This document shows, in pieces, positions 28,213 through 38,736 of a stretch of 38,807 nt of DNA (its first letter is position 1; each line of letters starts with the position of its first letter). The notes beneath the pieces were generated by a model, which saw nothing but the letters and a program-made list of their open reading frames with translations, made no database searches and was not told where the DNA came from. This DNA comes from Chara braunii (Eukaryota > Streptophyta > Charophyceae > Charales > Characeae): positions 1,665,274-1,704,080 of the forward strand of contig BFEA01000310.1 of assembly GCA_003427395.1 (NCBI GenBank). The letters are read 5' to 3'. The translations under genes and the position numbers were made by a program.

Positions 28213-30095
28213 TCATTGGAAATCCCACCGGCGATAGTCGACGAGGAGAGGGTGATGGATTGGACTAGGCCATTCATTTGGGAGAGGAGGAAAAAAATTG
28301 AAGGCTTTGTCATCGGGATCGACAAAATGGACGGTTCGGTGCGCTTGGGGGAATCGATGGTTGGGTCGAGAGAGGGAGAGGAGATAGTCAGGGTATAGGG
28401 TTGGGATAGTCCGGAGGATATTATCGCGAAGAGATTCGTAGTCCTCTAATGCGGGAAAGTCTTGGAGACGATGCAATAAAACTCCATATGGTTGTATTGC
28501 CTCCATGCGACACTAAAAAGGAGGATGTTGAGAGGGAAGGAGGGTGAGCAGTGTGGAAAGACTGTGCATAGGAGTCGCACAACAAAGTGGTGACAGAAGA
28601 GCCGGTTGGCGAATATGCGATAGGTTAGGGGGAATTCAATATGGGGGAGAGGAGAAAAGGAAAGATAATCAAGAGGGCGACGGTAGATGGGTTGAGGATG
28701 GAGCGCCCGTGTTGGGAGAAGGACGGGGATGAAACGCGGAGGTGGAGGTGGAGGAAGGAGATGGGGAGCGAGAGTGGCGGCGCCGGCGGGAGGATTCCGC
28801 GCCATCGTGGACGCTGGTGGCATCGGAGGGGACTCCGGGGTTCAGGGCAGATCCTCCTCGTGCGACAAGTGGCGCTTGGGCCGGAGGAGCCTCCTGGGGC
28901 TCGGGTGTCGATGCCTCCTCTTCTTCCTTCGTCATTGATCGGGCCTCTGTCTCTTCTTCCACAAACAGCCCCGCGATGGCTATGCGACCTGGGTCGTCGT
29001 CCAACGACACTTCTCCGTGTGCCAGATGAGCGTTCTAGAACTCGTTCAGATTTGACTTATCTGGTGCGAGATCGTTCTGGTCCAGATAACACCAAGGCGT
29101 GGGATCGTGATCACTCAAGTACTAACCAAAATCCTCTCTACAATTTGCCCAAATTATCGTTGGCATCAACGTTCTCTCTACAGCGGCAGGCCCGGCTTGG
29201 CTAGGATCGCTCGGATTGAAGGAGATGATGGTTGTTGGCAAATCATCCACAAGATGAGATAGGAACATAAGGATCTCGTAGGCAATGGTCGCTCGTCCTC
29301 CTTCGGCGATCTCCCCACAGAGGATACCAACTAAGGTGTCGCCGGTCTCCGCCTCCTCCGGCCACGCTTGCGCTAGCACTAGTGAGATCTCGTTATAGAT
29401 CTCCAATTCCTGGTGGCTATAATACCGTGCCTAGTGGCACTTCACCCTTAGCATGCACACGCTGACTATCGCGAACTCGGTCCACTTGCGGATATAAAAG
29501 GATGGAAGGGAGGGATCGGAGGGGGGAGAATCTCCAGAGTTAGAAGGGAATCGACCCAAGATGGCCAGAGAGTCAGAAGATCGGAAGGAGAGAAAGGTAG
29601 AGAAACGATTCATCTGCACAAAGGGTAAGGGCGAAGAGGAGGAAGCAATCGAGCAGGGGGATTAGTGCTACGAGTCTGAAGAGAAAAGTTCTCAATATAC
29701 TCGGTTCCCACCACCTGTTGGACTGGTCGAGCCAGCCGCTGCCGCCAATCTGCTACCAATGCTTGCCCCCACTCGTAGAGGTTTGTGACCACCGCGTCAC
29801 GCCACTTGATGCCGATAGTGCATAGATTGCCACTGAAAGCAACAATCACCTTTACGTCGCTCTGAGTAGGCCGAGAGAAACTCTCGAACGCCGAGGCTTC
29901 CACCAGGATGACAACCGATCCCAACTCCATTGAAATCGTTACCTCCACGGCTGCGTACCAGGCCCGATGACTGAACAACTGCGTGAATCGGAGAAGATCG
30001 GGACTTAGAAGAGGATGCGTGACTTGGTGAAACTGTAATGAAGGTCGAGGTTGAAGAAGTTGTGGAGGAAGAGCCGGTTCGATGGCGAAGCTCAT
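28213..30095 (-). pseudogene. gypsy-2 third ORF downstream of integrase, unknown function
   Basis: The 161-codon frame 30095-29610 is followed, after one frame change, by four open stretches all in one frame (29619-29431, 29406-29122, 29010-28669, 28506-28213), separated by a few stops. This looks like one decayed protein of over 600 residues. Its first part has mixed alpha/beta-like sequence (AWYAAVEVTISMELGSVVIL, NLYEWGQALVADWRQRL). The middle is acidic (LAQAWPEEAETGDTLVGIL), then acid- and Pro-rich with an RRRRHSRSPSPSS segment that could be a nuclear signal. The tail reads LEDYESLRDNILRTIP. I do not recognise any family. Extra ORFs after pol occur in some plant gypsy and copia elements, with varied or unknown roles. 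I see no obvious membrane anchor that would suggest an envelope. Confidence 0.6.
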
Positions 30096-30457
30096 GGCGA
30101 AGACCGAGGAGAAGTATGGTCAGAAAAAGGAGAGGAAGCAAGATCCTCGTTTGGGGAAGACGAAGGTGAGGCAGGATCTTCAGAGGTCGGGAGAGGGCGA
30201 AGATAGGAGGTATGGCGGACGATGGGAAGAGAGCTATGGATGGCTCTGGTCTCAAGCGCGATGCGTACAATGTTGGCTCCGTTAGGGCCGAGCTCCACTA
30301 TGCGGAAGCAGCCAGAGAACTTGGGAGCGAGTTTCCGGTCGCGTGCACATTTGGGTACCTGCACTAGGTCCCCTAATTTATAATGGTATTGTGGGCCTGC
30401 ATTCCCATTCCGGGCCTTGTAACTATGAACCTGCCTACCGTGGGCCAGTTCGGCCAT
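30092..30457 (-). pseudogene. gypsy-2 integrase C-terminal GPY/F-type module
   Basis: LGDLVQVPKCARDRKLAPKF, SGCFRIVELGPNGANIVRI and HTSYLRPLP match the SH3-like region that ends Ty3/gypsy integrases; the GPY position reads SGC. A Ser/Pro-rich tail follows and no chromodomain is present. A frameshift near 30450 separates it from the core. Confidence 0.8.
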
Positions 30458-31439
30458 TCTCTGCCTTTTTCCGGGCTAGTCTAGGGATAGCCTTTTCCAT
30501 TAATTTCGCATATCGTTTGGCCTTAGCTTTAAGGGCCGACCGCGTGTCCCTTCCCCAGTTCTCGGTGTTTTCCGTGGAACCCCGACTGTTGACACATGAG
30601 ATACTATTCGTTCGTAGCTGAAAAGGGGTGAATCCAGTAGATTCATGAGGGGTTGCTCGATGGATCGCAATGATTTGATACACGATCTCGGACCAAGGAC
30701 GCGTGTCGTTGGCCGCTAGGTTCCGGCGAAGAGCAGTCTTAATCATGTGGTTAGCGTTCTCGACCAACCCATTAGACTGAGAGACATGGGGAGCAATGTG
30801 TCGGAGAGCAACGCCACGACGCGTCAGTAATTCCTCTACTTCGGCCTTGAATTCGGACCCGTTGTAAGTTAGGATTTCCTCTGTATCTAGATGGGTATTG
30901 AGGAATCGGTCGATGTACGTAGCTATTTCGGAGGCTTTACTTGTCTTACAAGGGTAAACTTCGATATACTTTGAGAAGTGGTCGATCAACACCAAGAGAA
31001 TAAAATATTCACAACGGTTGGGGCCAGGTGGCGCGTTAATATATGTGGTGTTCATACTGACTCGCTGGAAAGGACGTTCTACCTCCGTGGGGACTATTGT
31101 GTTTGGGTCACGAAGGGGTGCGGGATCGGCAACACCGACTAGACAATGAGCGACCACGTGCTTCACGTCGTCGTGGATATTAGACCAAAACCATCAATTT
31201 TGGTCGATAGTTGCTTCGGTGACACGTATCGTGAAATGAGTGGTCTGTTTCTCGTGCGTCGATCTGGTCCAGTCATATCGCTGGAAGGGATGGGGAACCA
31301 TCAACCACAACCCCGATCCGAGTGTTTTGCGTTTTTCCAAATGACCGTTGATCCATCGATAATCTTGGGACCTCTCGGTTGCCTGACGTCGATCATGCTT
31401 AGTGAGATGGTCCAAAGGTATGCCCGCTAATTTATCCAA
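30435..31439 (-). pseudogene. gypsy-2 integrase, zinc-binding and DDE core
   Basis: One frame with a single stop at about 31194. The zinc-binding region reads THEKQTTHF, WFWSNIHDDVKHVVAHC; the second Cys of its CC pair is not evident. In the core, VSMNTTYINAP has Asn where the first catalytic Asp belongs, LTYNGSEF has Tyr at the second, and NGLVENAN keeps the Glu. Two of three catalytic residues are gone, so this copy cannot integrate. It lies directly downstream of the PHD finger in the same frame. Confidence 0.9.
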
Positions 31440-31547
31440 TAATATTTTATCCGTCCATACTTCAGCCCTTCGTTATTTTTCGTAGTATTCGGGCCCGTAA
31501 GTCCTAGCGGTCTCGAATCGAACTTCCGTGAAGAGCTTATCTGTTCG

Positions 31548-31709
31548 ACAGAGAGTGCATTTCCATGCCTTACTACCCGTTCGATGTCGAATGCATTCGC
31601 CATGTGCGCGATTAACACACGTGGCACAGTCCACCTAGTGAGTCAACCCAGATTCGACGGGATAACAGTCTACCCCATAAACCCGTGAGATACACGTGCA
31701 AAAATAACA
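31548..31709 (-). pseudogene. PHD finger embedded in gypsy-2 pol
   Basis: Reading 31709 to 31548 gives CYFC, a 23-position loop, CATC, four residues, His, two residues, Cys, eleven residues, Cys, two residues, Cys. This is the full C4HC3 ligand set of a PHD finger, and WKC puts the hallmark Trp two residues before the seventh ligand. One stop (TAG at 31637-31635) lies in the loop. The frame continues without a shift into the integrase zinc-binding domain. Upstream NNVDGLTGL is the usual end of RNase H. PHD fingers bind histone H3 tails, so a targeting role is a reasonable inference. RING fingers share part of this spacing, but the His position and Trp favour PHD. Confidence 0.8.
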
Positions 31710-31838
31710 GAATTTGTCCAGAAGATCGGCGAACAATTCCAAATGTGGAGAAGGAGGGGAATCGATGGGAAGGGGAGCAGAAGAAGAAGGGGTCGTGATG
31801 GTTTGGGGAAACAAGAGAGAGAGAGGGCTCGTGTACAC

Positions 31839-32451
31839 TTAATCCTTCAGAAGGATCTCCACCTCACCGTACTGGGGCTCATGTTTTGGCTCTGTATCGT
31901 GCCACAACGTCACTTCCTCACTCTTGGGTACCGTGCTGGTTTGATGCAACCCTGTCAGCCCATCCACGTTGTTGCGTCTCTCGTGCTTCCGATGACGAAT
32001 ATCAAATTTCATGCTCTACAACGTGGTAGCCCATCATCCAATCATACCCGAGTAGTCCTTGGACTTCTTCTTGGCCAACAGTGGTTCATGATCTGTCACT
32101 GAGTCACTAATGTTAATTTCCGGCCATATAAGTAGGCCCAAAAGTGGTTGATTTCCCACAAGGCCACGTAGCATTCCCTCGTTGGAGCGGAGCAATTCCT
32201 CTTGCAGGAAGGTATCGGTTTAGACGGATATTCCACCACGTGTTCCAAGCCATCAGGTCCCACCTGGGCCAAGATCGCTGAGATCGCCTCGGGCTGCCAA
32301 TCGGTAATGAGGACAAAAGGTTTTTCCGGGTCCGGTCTCGAAAGGCCTGATCACACTGCGAGGTCCAAATCAACGACTGCTTTTTTTCCCGCAGGTTCGT
32401 GAGTGGTTCTGCGATTGCTGCAAATCCCTTGATAAACCTCCAATAGTACAA
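31839..32451 (-). pseudogene. gypsy-2 RNase H, degraded
   Basis: YYWRFIKGFAAIAEPLTNL and LIWTSQCDQAF are the RT connection and RNase H entry. Further on, in shifted frames, DHEPLL and NNVDGLTGL match the DH-L and N-x-ADaLSR landmarks. Several frameshifts. The enzyme would remove the RNA template strand. Confidence 0.7.
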
Positions 32452-32484
32452 GGCTAGTCCTAAAAAAACACGTACTTGTGTAAC

Positions 32485-33486
32485 TCACGTCGGCAACAAC
32501 GCGTCTTTTACCGCGACTAGCTTTTGCAGTTCCAGTTGCAACCCCTTGTCCGTAACCACAGGGCTGAGAAAGAAAATCCTTGTGAGGAAAAACTGACATT
32601 TCTCAAGGGCCACCTTAAATCCATCATCCTTCAGTGCGTGCAGCGTCCATTCAATGTGTTGCACGTGCCCTTCGTAAGAACTCGAATACACAACAATATC
32701 ATTCATGTATACAATCACGCAATAATTAATTATACTTTGCGCGAGCCTCATTTTTCGCACGAAGTTATGAAAGGTCATGTTCATCGCGCGCTGAAACGTG
32801 GTTGGGGCGTTGCAGGTCCCTATCAGGCATCGAACCCATTGCCAAGTCCCTTCGAAAAGAACAAAGGTCATCTTCAGGCGATCTTCCTTTCGAACTAGGA
32901 GATGGTGGAGCCCATGACGAACATCAAACTTACTACAAAATCGAGCACCACCAATAACATCCAATAATTCATCAATCCGGGGGAGGGGGTATACGTCCTT
33001 AATCGGTATATCATTCAACTTCCGATAATCAATGCATATACGAATCCCTCCCGCCTTTTTCGGTACAATCATCACCGGGAAGGACCACGATCCTATGGCG
33101 GGTTTGATCCACCCATTAGCTTTAAACTCCTTCACCCTCTCGAACGCAGGTCGTCGTTTCGGGTGAGAGTATCGATAGGGGGCGCAACTAATTGGCGGAT
33201 GATCGCCTGTGAGGATCACGTGTTTGATCACACTTGACAACCCAATATCACAATCATGCACACTCAACACCTCTGCATATCCATGCAATACACCGATAAA
33301 AAACTTGCGAATTTCACGAGAAACATGATCAGGTAATGTGATCTTTGATCGTTCGAAAAAAAACAGCCGTATGTTGGTTTGCCCTAGTTCTATCGGTGGC
33401 CTCCCTTCTATGCTGGAGAACATGGAGCTGTTGGTGCGGACCAAAAAAACAGTAGCAAGTATCTGTGATTCGGTCAGGCTTATCAT
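32485..33486 (-). pseudogene. gypsy-2 reverse transcriptase with YMND active site
   Basis: 333 codons open. Landmarks in order: FERVKEFKANGWIKPA, FPVMIVPKKAGGIRICIDYR, PLPRIDELLD, FCSKFDVRHGLHH (first catalytic Asp kept), CNAPTTFQRAMN, and VIVYMNDIVVYS at 32718-32683. The YxDD box reads YMND, with Asn in place of the first Asp (codon AAT), so polymerase activity should be lost although the frame is intact. The first 100 residues are the linker from protease. Confidence 0.93.
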
Positions 33487-33489
33487 TTC

Positions 33490-33975
33490 GGTTTCCTTGG
33501 TTTGGCATCGGTCTCGACATCCGTAGCGCTAGCGGCTATTCCCAGCCCAGTCAGCTAAGTAATTTCCTGCATTAGATTGGGAACATCATTGATCGGAGCT
33601 TCGACCTCCTGCCTAATTAGTGTGATCACAACTTTTTGAGTGAAAAGAGGTCTGGGCGGGAAAATGGAAAAATTCAAGTACTGATTCATTTGTTGATATC
33701 TTTATCCGAAACTTGCAAGATAGGTTCTCCTAGAAAAGATGTTACTAAAATTTGGGCTCTAGTAGTGCACGCTGGAAGAAAGGGGATGCAGGGTCTGTTT
33801 GACTATCTTCTGTATCCAGATCAAACGTCCTAGTAGTAGTCGGATTTATTCGAAACTCTTCTTTAGTCTTGTGACTGAACAGCTCGACTAAGTAACTTCA
33901 TTCCTTTTCAATAGGCATGCTACCTAGCAGTCCGTCATAGTCTCGCTCATCATACTCGTCATCCTGGGACAAGCG
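33490..33975 (-). other. gypsy-2 protease to RT linker, decayed
   Basis: No open frame of note. It lies between protease and RT, where a linker is expected. Confidence 0.5.
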
Positions 33976-34440
33976 TCAGTCCTCGTCGCTGCTTTCGGAC
34001 GACTCTTCTGGGCTCGGGACTTGTATCATTCCTATTCGGGGGAGGTCGGGGGTATTTCTTGGTGATCGAGTGGAGACTCGTAGTGGAATTGTTTGAGGCT
34101 TTCCTCCAGTATGTGTAAGGACGAACTGCTTGGAGTCGAAATGTATTCGTGCCCCCACAACCATAGCCTAAGGCAACCCCAACAGTACCGAGTATGATTG
34201 TACGTCGATTACCAATGCGTTGACCTAGATATGTACTCGTCCTGCCTTAATGACTACGTTTTCAATAATCCCGACTATCTTTATCCTTTCTTCGTCGGCA
34301 GAGACGTAGTTGTCCCTTCTGGGTAAGGGAAGGATCGAATTCAATCGTTCAGTTTTTCGAACGGTGTCCAAAGATATCGCTACCACAGACGATCCTGTAT
34401 CAACCAGGGCATTGAATGGTTTTTCCCATACCTCACAATC
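33976..34440 (-). pseudogene. gypsy-2 aspartic protease
   Basis: ALVDTGSSVVAIS carries the catalytic DTG (34404-34387). IVGIIENVVIKAG and YSVLLGLP follow, the flap and the hydrophobic-LLG end motif of retropepsins. TAG stops break it at two points, one after GRVHI and one after LLGLP. Confidence 0.8.
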
Positions 34441-34656
34441 GCACTCCGCATTTTTCCACAGAACAGATCAAACTCGAATGAAGTGGTTTTTCTCTGCATA
34501 TGAAATGATGGCGACCCAAGCAGTCTCGAGTGCGTCGGGCATGGTGAATACCGGTTCTGATAGAGGAGGGTCTACTTCTGCCTCATCGTCCTTCTTGTTC
34601 TTCTGCATCTTCTGAACGCATTGATACGTAAAACGTTTTTGATTTTTCTGGCATTG

Positions 34657-36130
34657 CTAAAGAAGTCTGTCGTTCGCAACTTCGGGTATGGTCAGTAGAT
34701 GTCCCACGGGGACAGGGACTCGGATATCCAAGTGTTTGAGTGTTTGAAGCACATCGATCTCCCCTGTTCGAAACTGAGGTCCGGGCTCTAATCCTCGCTC
34801 CACCCATTCGAATTCATCCTTGCCAGGTCGGATTGCTCCGATCAGTCCTGCTAGTTGGATGTACTCTGTAGGATCAACAACATCGGTCGCTGCGGAAGAT
34901 GATCCCAAAGTGGACGCGATGGGTTCAACTGATGGCTCTGCAGGGGGAGGGTTAGATTCCCTTTTTCTTGCAGTTTCTAATAGTGTGGCTACCCGTCCCT
35001 GATTCAAGGCGATAGGCGCAACTGCCGGACGGAACTGGTTACGCCTTGGTAGGGGGCAGTCGCGTGCAAAGTGTCCGGACTGCTTACAATTGTAACATTC
35101 GACTCTTCCTGTTGGAATGACCACTTGATTCTGAGTTGTAAGTGCTTAGCGAGGGGCAGGAGGGGGAGCCAGCATGGGATACGAAGGAGGAGCGGAACGC
35201 GGAGAAATCAAATTAACTTTTATCAGTTTCGGCATGATCTGTTCCAATCGATCCATCTGAGAAGTCTGCATCTGTATCAGATTGTTCATCCACTCAGATT
35301 GTTTAGTTGTGGCGGTACGAATCATCTGGGCTAGATGCAGGTTGGTGATAAGAACTGTCGCAGCCTGGGGCATGACGGTGTTCATAGGAATCATCTTAGG
35401 AGGGAGGGGAGGGACAAAAGATAGGTGAAGAGGGGAGGGATCTAGCGAAGGTCCGTCCTGATAGTCGTGATCGGGGCGAGGGTAGAATCGCCCAACTGCT
35501 CTTAGCCACGATCGCTGCTTAGCAGTGACATCCTGTATAGTATCCAAGATGTCTTCGTCCCCCTGACCTATGTATTTGCGCATATCCATCAAGTCGAGTT
35601 CAAGTGCTTTAACGATGATGACTGGTAGTTGGTTTGTTTTAGGGGGAACCTTCTTTTGTAGCTTTGCTTTTAGCACTGGGTTATGGAGATGATCGATGAA
35701 CAAATTTCGAGCAGCGTTTTCTTCTTACTCCGATTTGTCTAGCACGGTTTGAAATCGGTCTACAAAATTCGGTAATAACTGTCCGGGTTCCTGCGGTCGA
35801 GTTTTCAATACGAACCATGTAGCATCCTCACTGACTTCGTCGAATCGTGCTAGGAACGCTTTTTTGAAGGTTAAACAATCTACCCACCTATGTCTTCTAA
35901 ACCAATCATGAGCGGTGTTTCGAAGAAGCAGGGTGATGACGCGAGGGAGGTCCTTTGCGCCATAACCATGAGCTTGTACGACTTCAAGTCATGCGTTGCG
36001 ATGGGTATGATTGGGGTAAAAAGGGAAGGTTGCGGGGATGCTCAACATCACCGAAGGACTCAGTCGATTAGATCGGTTGGTGGTTCTTCCTCTTGCCAAC
36101 TCGTCTTACTAACATCAGAACCGACATGTG
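34657..36130 (-). pseudogene. gypsy-2 gag with CCHC zinc knuckle
   Basis: The capsid-like part reads LTFKKAFLARFDE, TWFVLKTRP, FVDRFQTVLDKSE, then RNLFIDHLHNPVL, in the order of the retrotransposon gag family. Downstream CYNCKQSGHFARDC (35097-35056) is a perfect C-x2-C-x4-H-x4-C knuckle that binds RNA. Two stops (about 35725 and 35146) interrupt one frame. The first 100 codons after the primer binding site are less clear. Confidence 0.85.
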
Positions 36131-36132
36131 TC

Positions 36133-36145
36133 GGCTTCGATACCA
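36133..36145 (-). promoter_or_regulatory. primer binding site of gypsy-2
   Basis: TGGTATCGAAGCC on the - strand, with no spacer after the LTR end GTGAGGT. TGGTATC is complementary to the 3' end of initiator tRNA-Met, the usual primer of plant gypsy elements. It fixes the element orientation and the LTR border. Confidence 0.8.
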
Positions 36146-38484
36146 ACCTCACGCATTGGTCTACCTTCCGGTCGGAGCGTTGTGGTTCGTGGAAGGGGCT
36201 CGGGAAAGACTGCGATGATGGGGTGTGCCAAGGATTTTTGGAAAATTAAGAGAGGGGACACAGACGAAACTGAAATCCCCCGTGGTGATCCGATTGCAGT
36301 AAGAAGAAGATCTGTTGCCGTGCGGGTTTTAAGGGAGAAAAAGGCGCGCGCGAGACTCAAAAAAAAATTCCCACGAGAAATGAAAGTTGAAAAAACATTC
36401 CATAAAAAAAAATTCCTTCATATTTATAAATTATCGTTCCAATGTTCGTCAAATTCTAAAATTTTCAGTTTTATTTGATAAGTTCCCGTCTAAATATGAA
36501 TTTTTCATTCCAACTACATCTATTTGTTCAAGATGGAATGGAATTCTGGACAAGTTTATGAAATGTTTTAGTTACATTTTCATTCTATTACAACAAATAT
36601 CTTGTAATTTAGATTGGATTAACCTATTTGTGACTGAAAATTCTTACTTAGAATGACAGTTTTATTTAAATATTTCATGAACTCATCCAAACTTTCATTT
36701 CATCTCTAACATGCAGTCCAAATAAGAAGGGATACCCTATTCTTGGAATAAAAGTTTGCAAGTAAGATGATTTTTTTTAAAATTGGAATGACATTTTTAA
36801 AGATGGAATGAAAATTTGAAATTTGGATTGTAATTTTACCATAGAATGATTATTTAAATCTAGGAATTTTTTCCGTTGCTCGCAACTATGGGAAATTTGA
36901 TCCAAAAAGTATCGCTGGACCTCCCAACGAGTCGTCGCCCTATGTTTTGCGTGAAAGGGGGCGGGTACACAAGTGGTATCTCGCTTTCGGATGAGGTCGC
37001 AGCGGCGCTCGCTACACAATTCCGAGTCCGACGTGGAGGGCCTCAATCGAGTGGCATTTTCCTTATGTTCGTCCTCGCTGCGTGTACGATAGTGAAACCC
37101 CTTGGTCTGATAACGCCCGATGCGGTGACAATCGTTGCACAGAGTATTAGGCCAATGAGACTCCACTGCCGCCCACGGGACGACGATCAGTTCGTTAAAA
37201 GACCAAAACAACGAATATGGCGGAAAGTGTGTATCGATAATAACAAAACCCGCACCAATGAATCCAGAGCACCAAGTTTAAGGAGGAAAGTAGTAACTCC
37301 CTCCGATTTTGGCGATGTCTTTTCGTCCGTCCCACTCGCATACACATGTCCTTTCCTCGTTGCACGGGAAGGCGCGGCGGGGGCACGGGAAGTTGGCGCC
37401 CGGTGGGGTTGGGGCCGTTAGTCCACATGGCAACAAAGGTAAGCACAAATCTTAATCATACATCAATGTAACATCATCCATCTGTCAATGCAGGCAACCC
37501 AATCATTCAGTTGCTCAACAAATCATCCCTTCAATCATGCTACAACAAAACCTCCAATCACGGCTCACTGCATGCAGATATCGAAGCGAAAGAAACAAGC
37601 TTACCGTAATTTATCCATTATGACATGTCGCGACCAGAGAAGGGAGAGTAGGGACATAGACTAGGAGGGAGAAACAAATAGAAAGCCATCAAAGAGTATC
37701 AGGCGATGATCTTGCCTAGAGATGTCATGGCTTAAAAGCCAAGCGATCAAAAACTCACATTCGAAGATACAACTTCATGATAGGAGGGAGAAAAACCACT
37801 GTTGTCATAAAATCCCACCATGGCCCCGGGCCATGCACTCACTCACTTCCGATTCGAACGTCTGAATTGCGCTAATGATCCCGACCGTCACGTGCCAATC
37901 CACCATAGTGATCGTCACCCCATCGACTTAGCCTCTGCGCGGCCCTGCTCGGATCCCACAGTCCATCGGGCAATCCAACATGTCGAGCGCCAAGACTACA
38001 GCGCGCTCGTCGAGACTTTTCAACTCGCACCTTCCTTCATACCATCCAGCCACGACTTCCCGGAAGCGGGCTGATGAGTCGAGAGAGGGATTTCTGGGAG
38101 CGCTTGCGGAATTTATAGTTGCGGAAAGAAGGATAAATGCTAGGAAGGGTTAGGACTGAAAGAGGGAGAGGTAGGAGAAGACTCAAGGATTGCCCGTTGA
38201 AAACAATGTCGATCATTTAGATCCCAGCTGCAGCCAAATTGAATCAGAATCGTCGTGTATCAGGAATTCTCCTCTTACACAGCGTGTCTCTTTGGCTAGA
38301 GGGAATGATAGGGGGGTCAACCTGGTGTTCCAGCGCGGGGGATCAGAGCGGAAAAAAGAAGAGCGCGAAGAATAGCACGAAATGGAACCCATATTCAAAC
38401 GATCAAGAAGGAGAATAAAGCGCGCAAGGCAATGGGGAGATGGGAAACGATTACAGAGAGAGGAGTGTGAGCGCGGGGAAGGGA
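36146..38484 (-). repeat. 5' LTR of gypsy-2, with an insertion
   Basis: Matches 25555-27399 over its length, with an extra 0.5 kb at about 36357-36876. Both LTRs contain paired blocks such as GTGAAACCCCTTGGTCTGAT and CACCATGGCCCCGGGCCATG. Confidence 0.9.
36357..36876. mobile_element. AT-rich insertion in the 5' LTR of gypsy-2
   Basis: Absent from the 3' LTR (site near 25769). It is much richer in A and T than its surroundings and dotted with GGAATG/GGAATT motifs. Short inverted ends AAAAAATTCC / GGAATTTTTT are visible. Target duplication unclear. No coding frame of note. Non-autonomous DNA element or other insert. Confidence 0.65.
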
Positions 38485-38700
38485 CTCATGTAACCGCGCG
38501 TTCAGTGAACGTGGGTTCCACGTTCAGTTTTTGAACGCGTTGAACGCGCGATCACTGAACGCGTGTGAATGCTTTTGACGCGTTTATGGCTAAACTGAAA
38601 CACATTGGGTGGGGGGTGTTTCGGCAAGGGGAGGTTGTGGGAGGTGTGGAAGGGGTGCGGGCACCCCTTGATTACTCAATACGAACTAAAAACAAAAGAA
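38485..38700. other. right flank with CGCGTTCAGTGA palindromes
   Basis: CGCGTTCAGTGA and TCACTGAACGCG form an inverted pair (about 38497-38555) around AACGTGGGTTCCACGTT, another small hairpin. Possibly a foldback end. No gene. Confidence 0.5.
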
Positions 38701-38703
38701 AAT

Positions 38704-38736
38704 TAATAATAATAATAATAATAACGTGTGTGTGTG

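Larger units (their letters stand above)
25555..38484 (-). mobile_element. Ty3/gypsy element with PHD finger and extra ORF (gypsy-2)
   Basis: Long direct repeats (25555-27399, 36146-38484) enclose gag, protease, RT, RNase H, a PHD finger, integrase and a third frame, all on the - strand in that order. The target duplication is CTCA (25551-25554 and 38485-38488). The primer binding site directly abuts the right LTR. LTR ends are not TG...CA: on the - strand they run from TCCCTTCC to GTGAGGT. By eye the LTRs differ at roughly one base in ten, so the insertion is old. Stops, frameshifts and catalytic replacements make it inactive. Total span is about 12.9 kb, including a 0.5-kb later insertion in the 5' LTR. 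Confidence 0.9.

Noticed and set aside
29797-30270. 157-codon frame on the - strand beside the integrase end
   Set aside because: It overlaps the integrase tail and the third ORF in another frame and is Ser/Leu/Pro-rich without pattern; a shadow.
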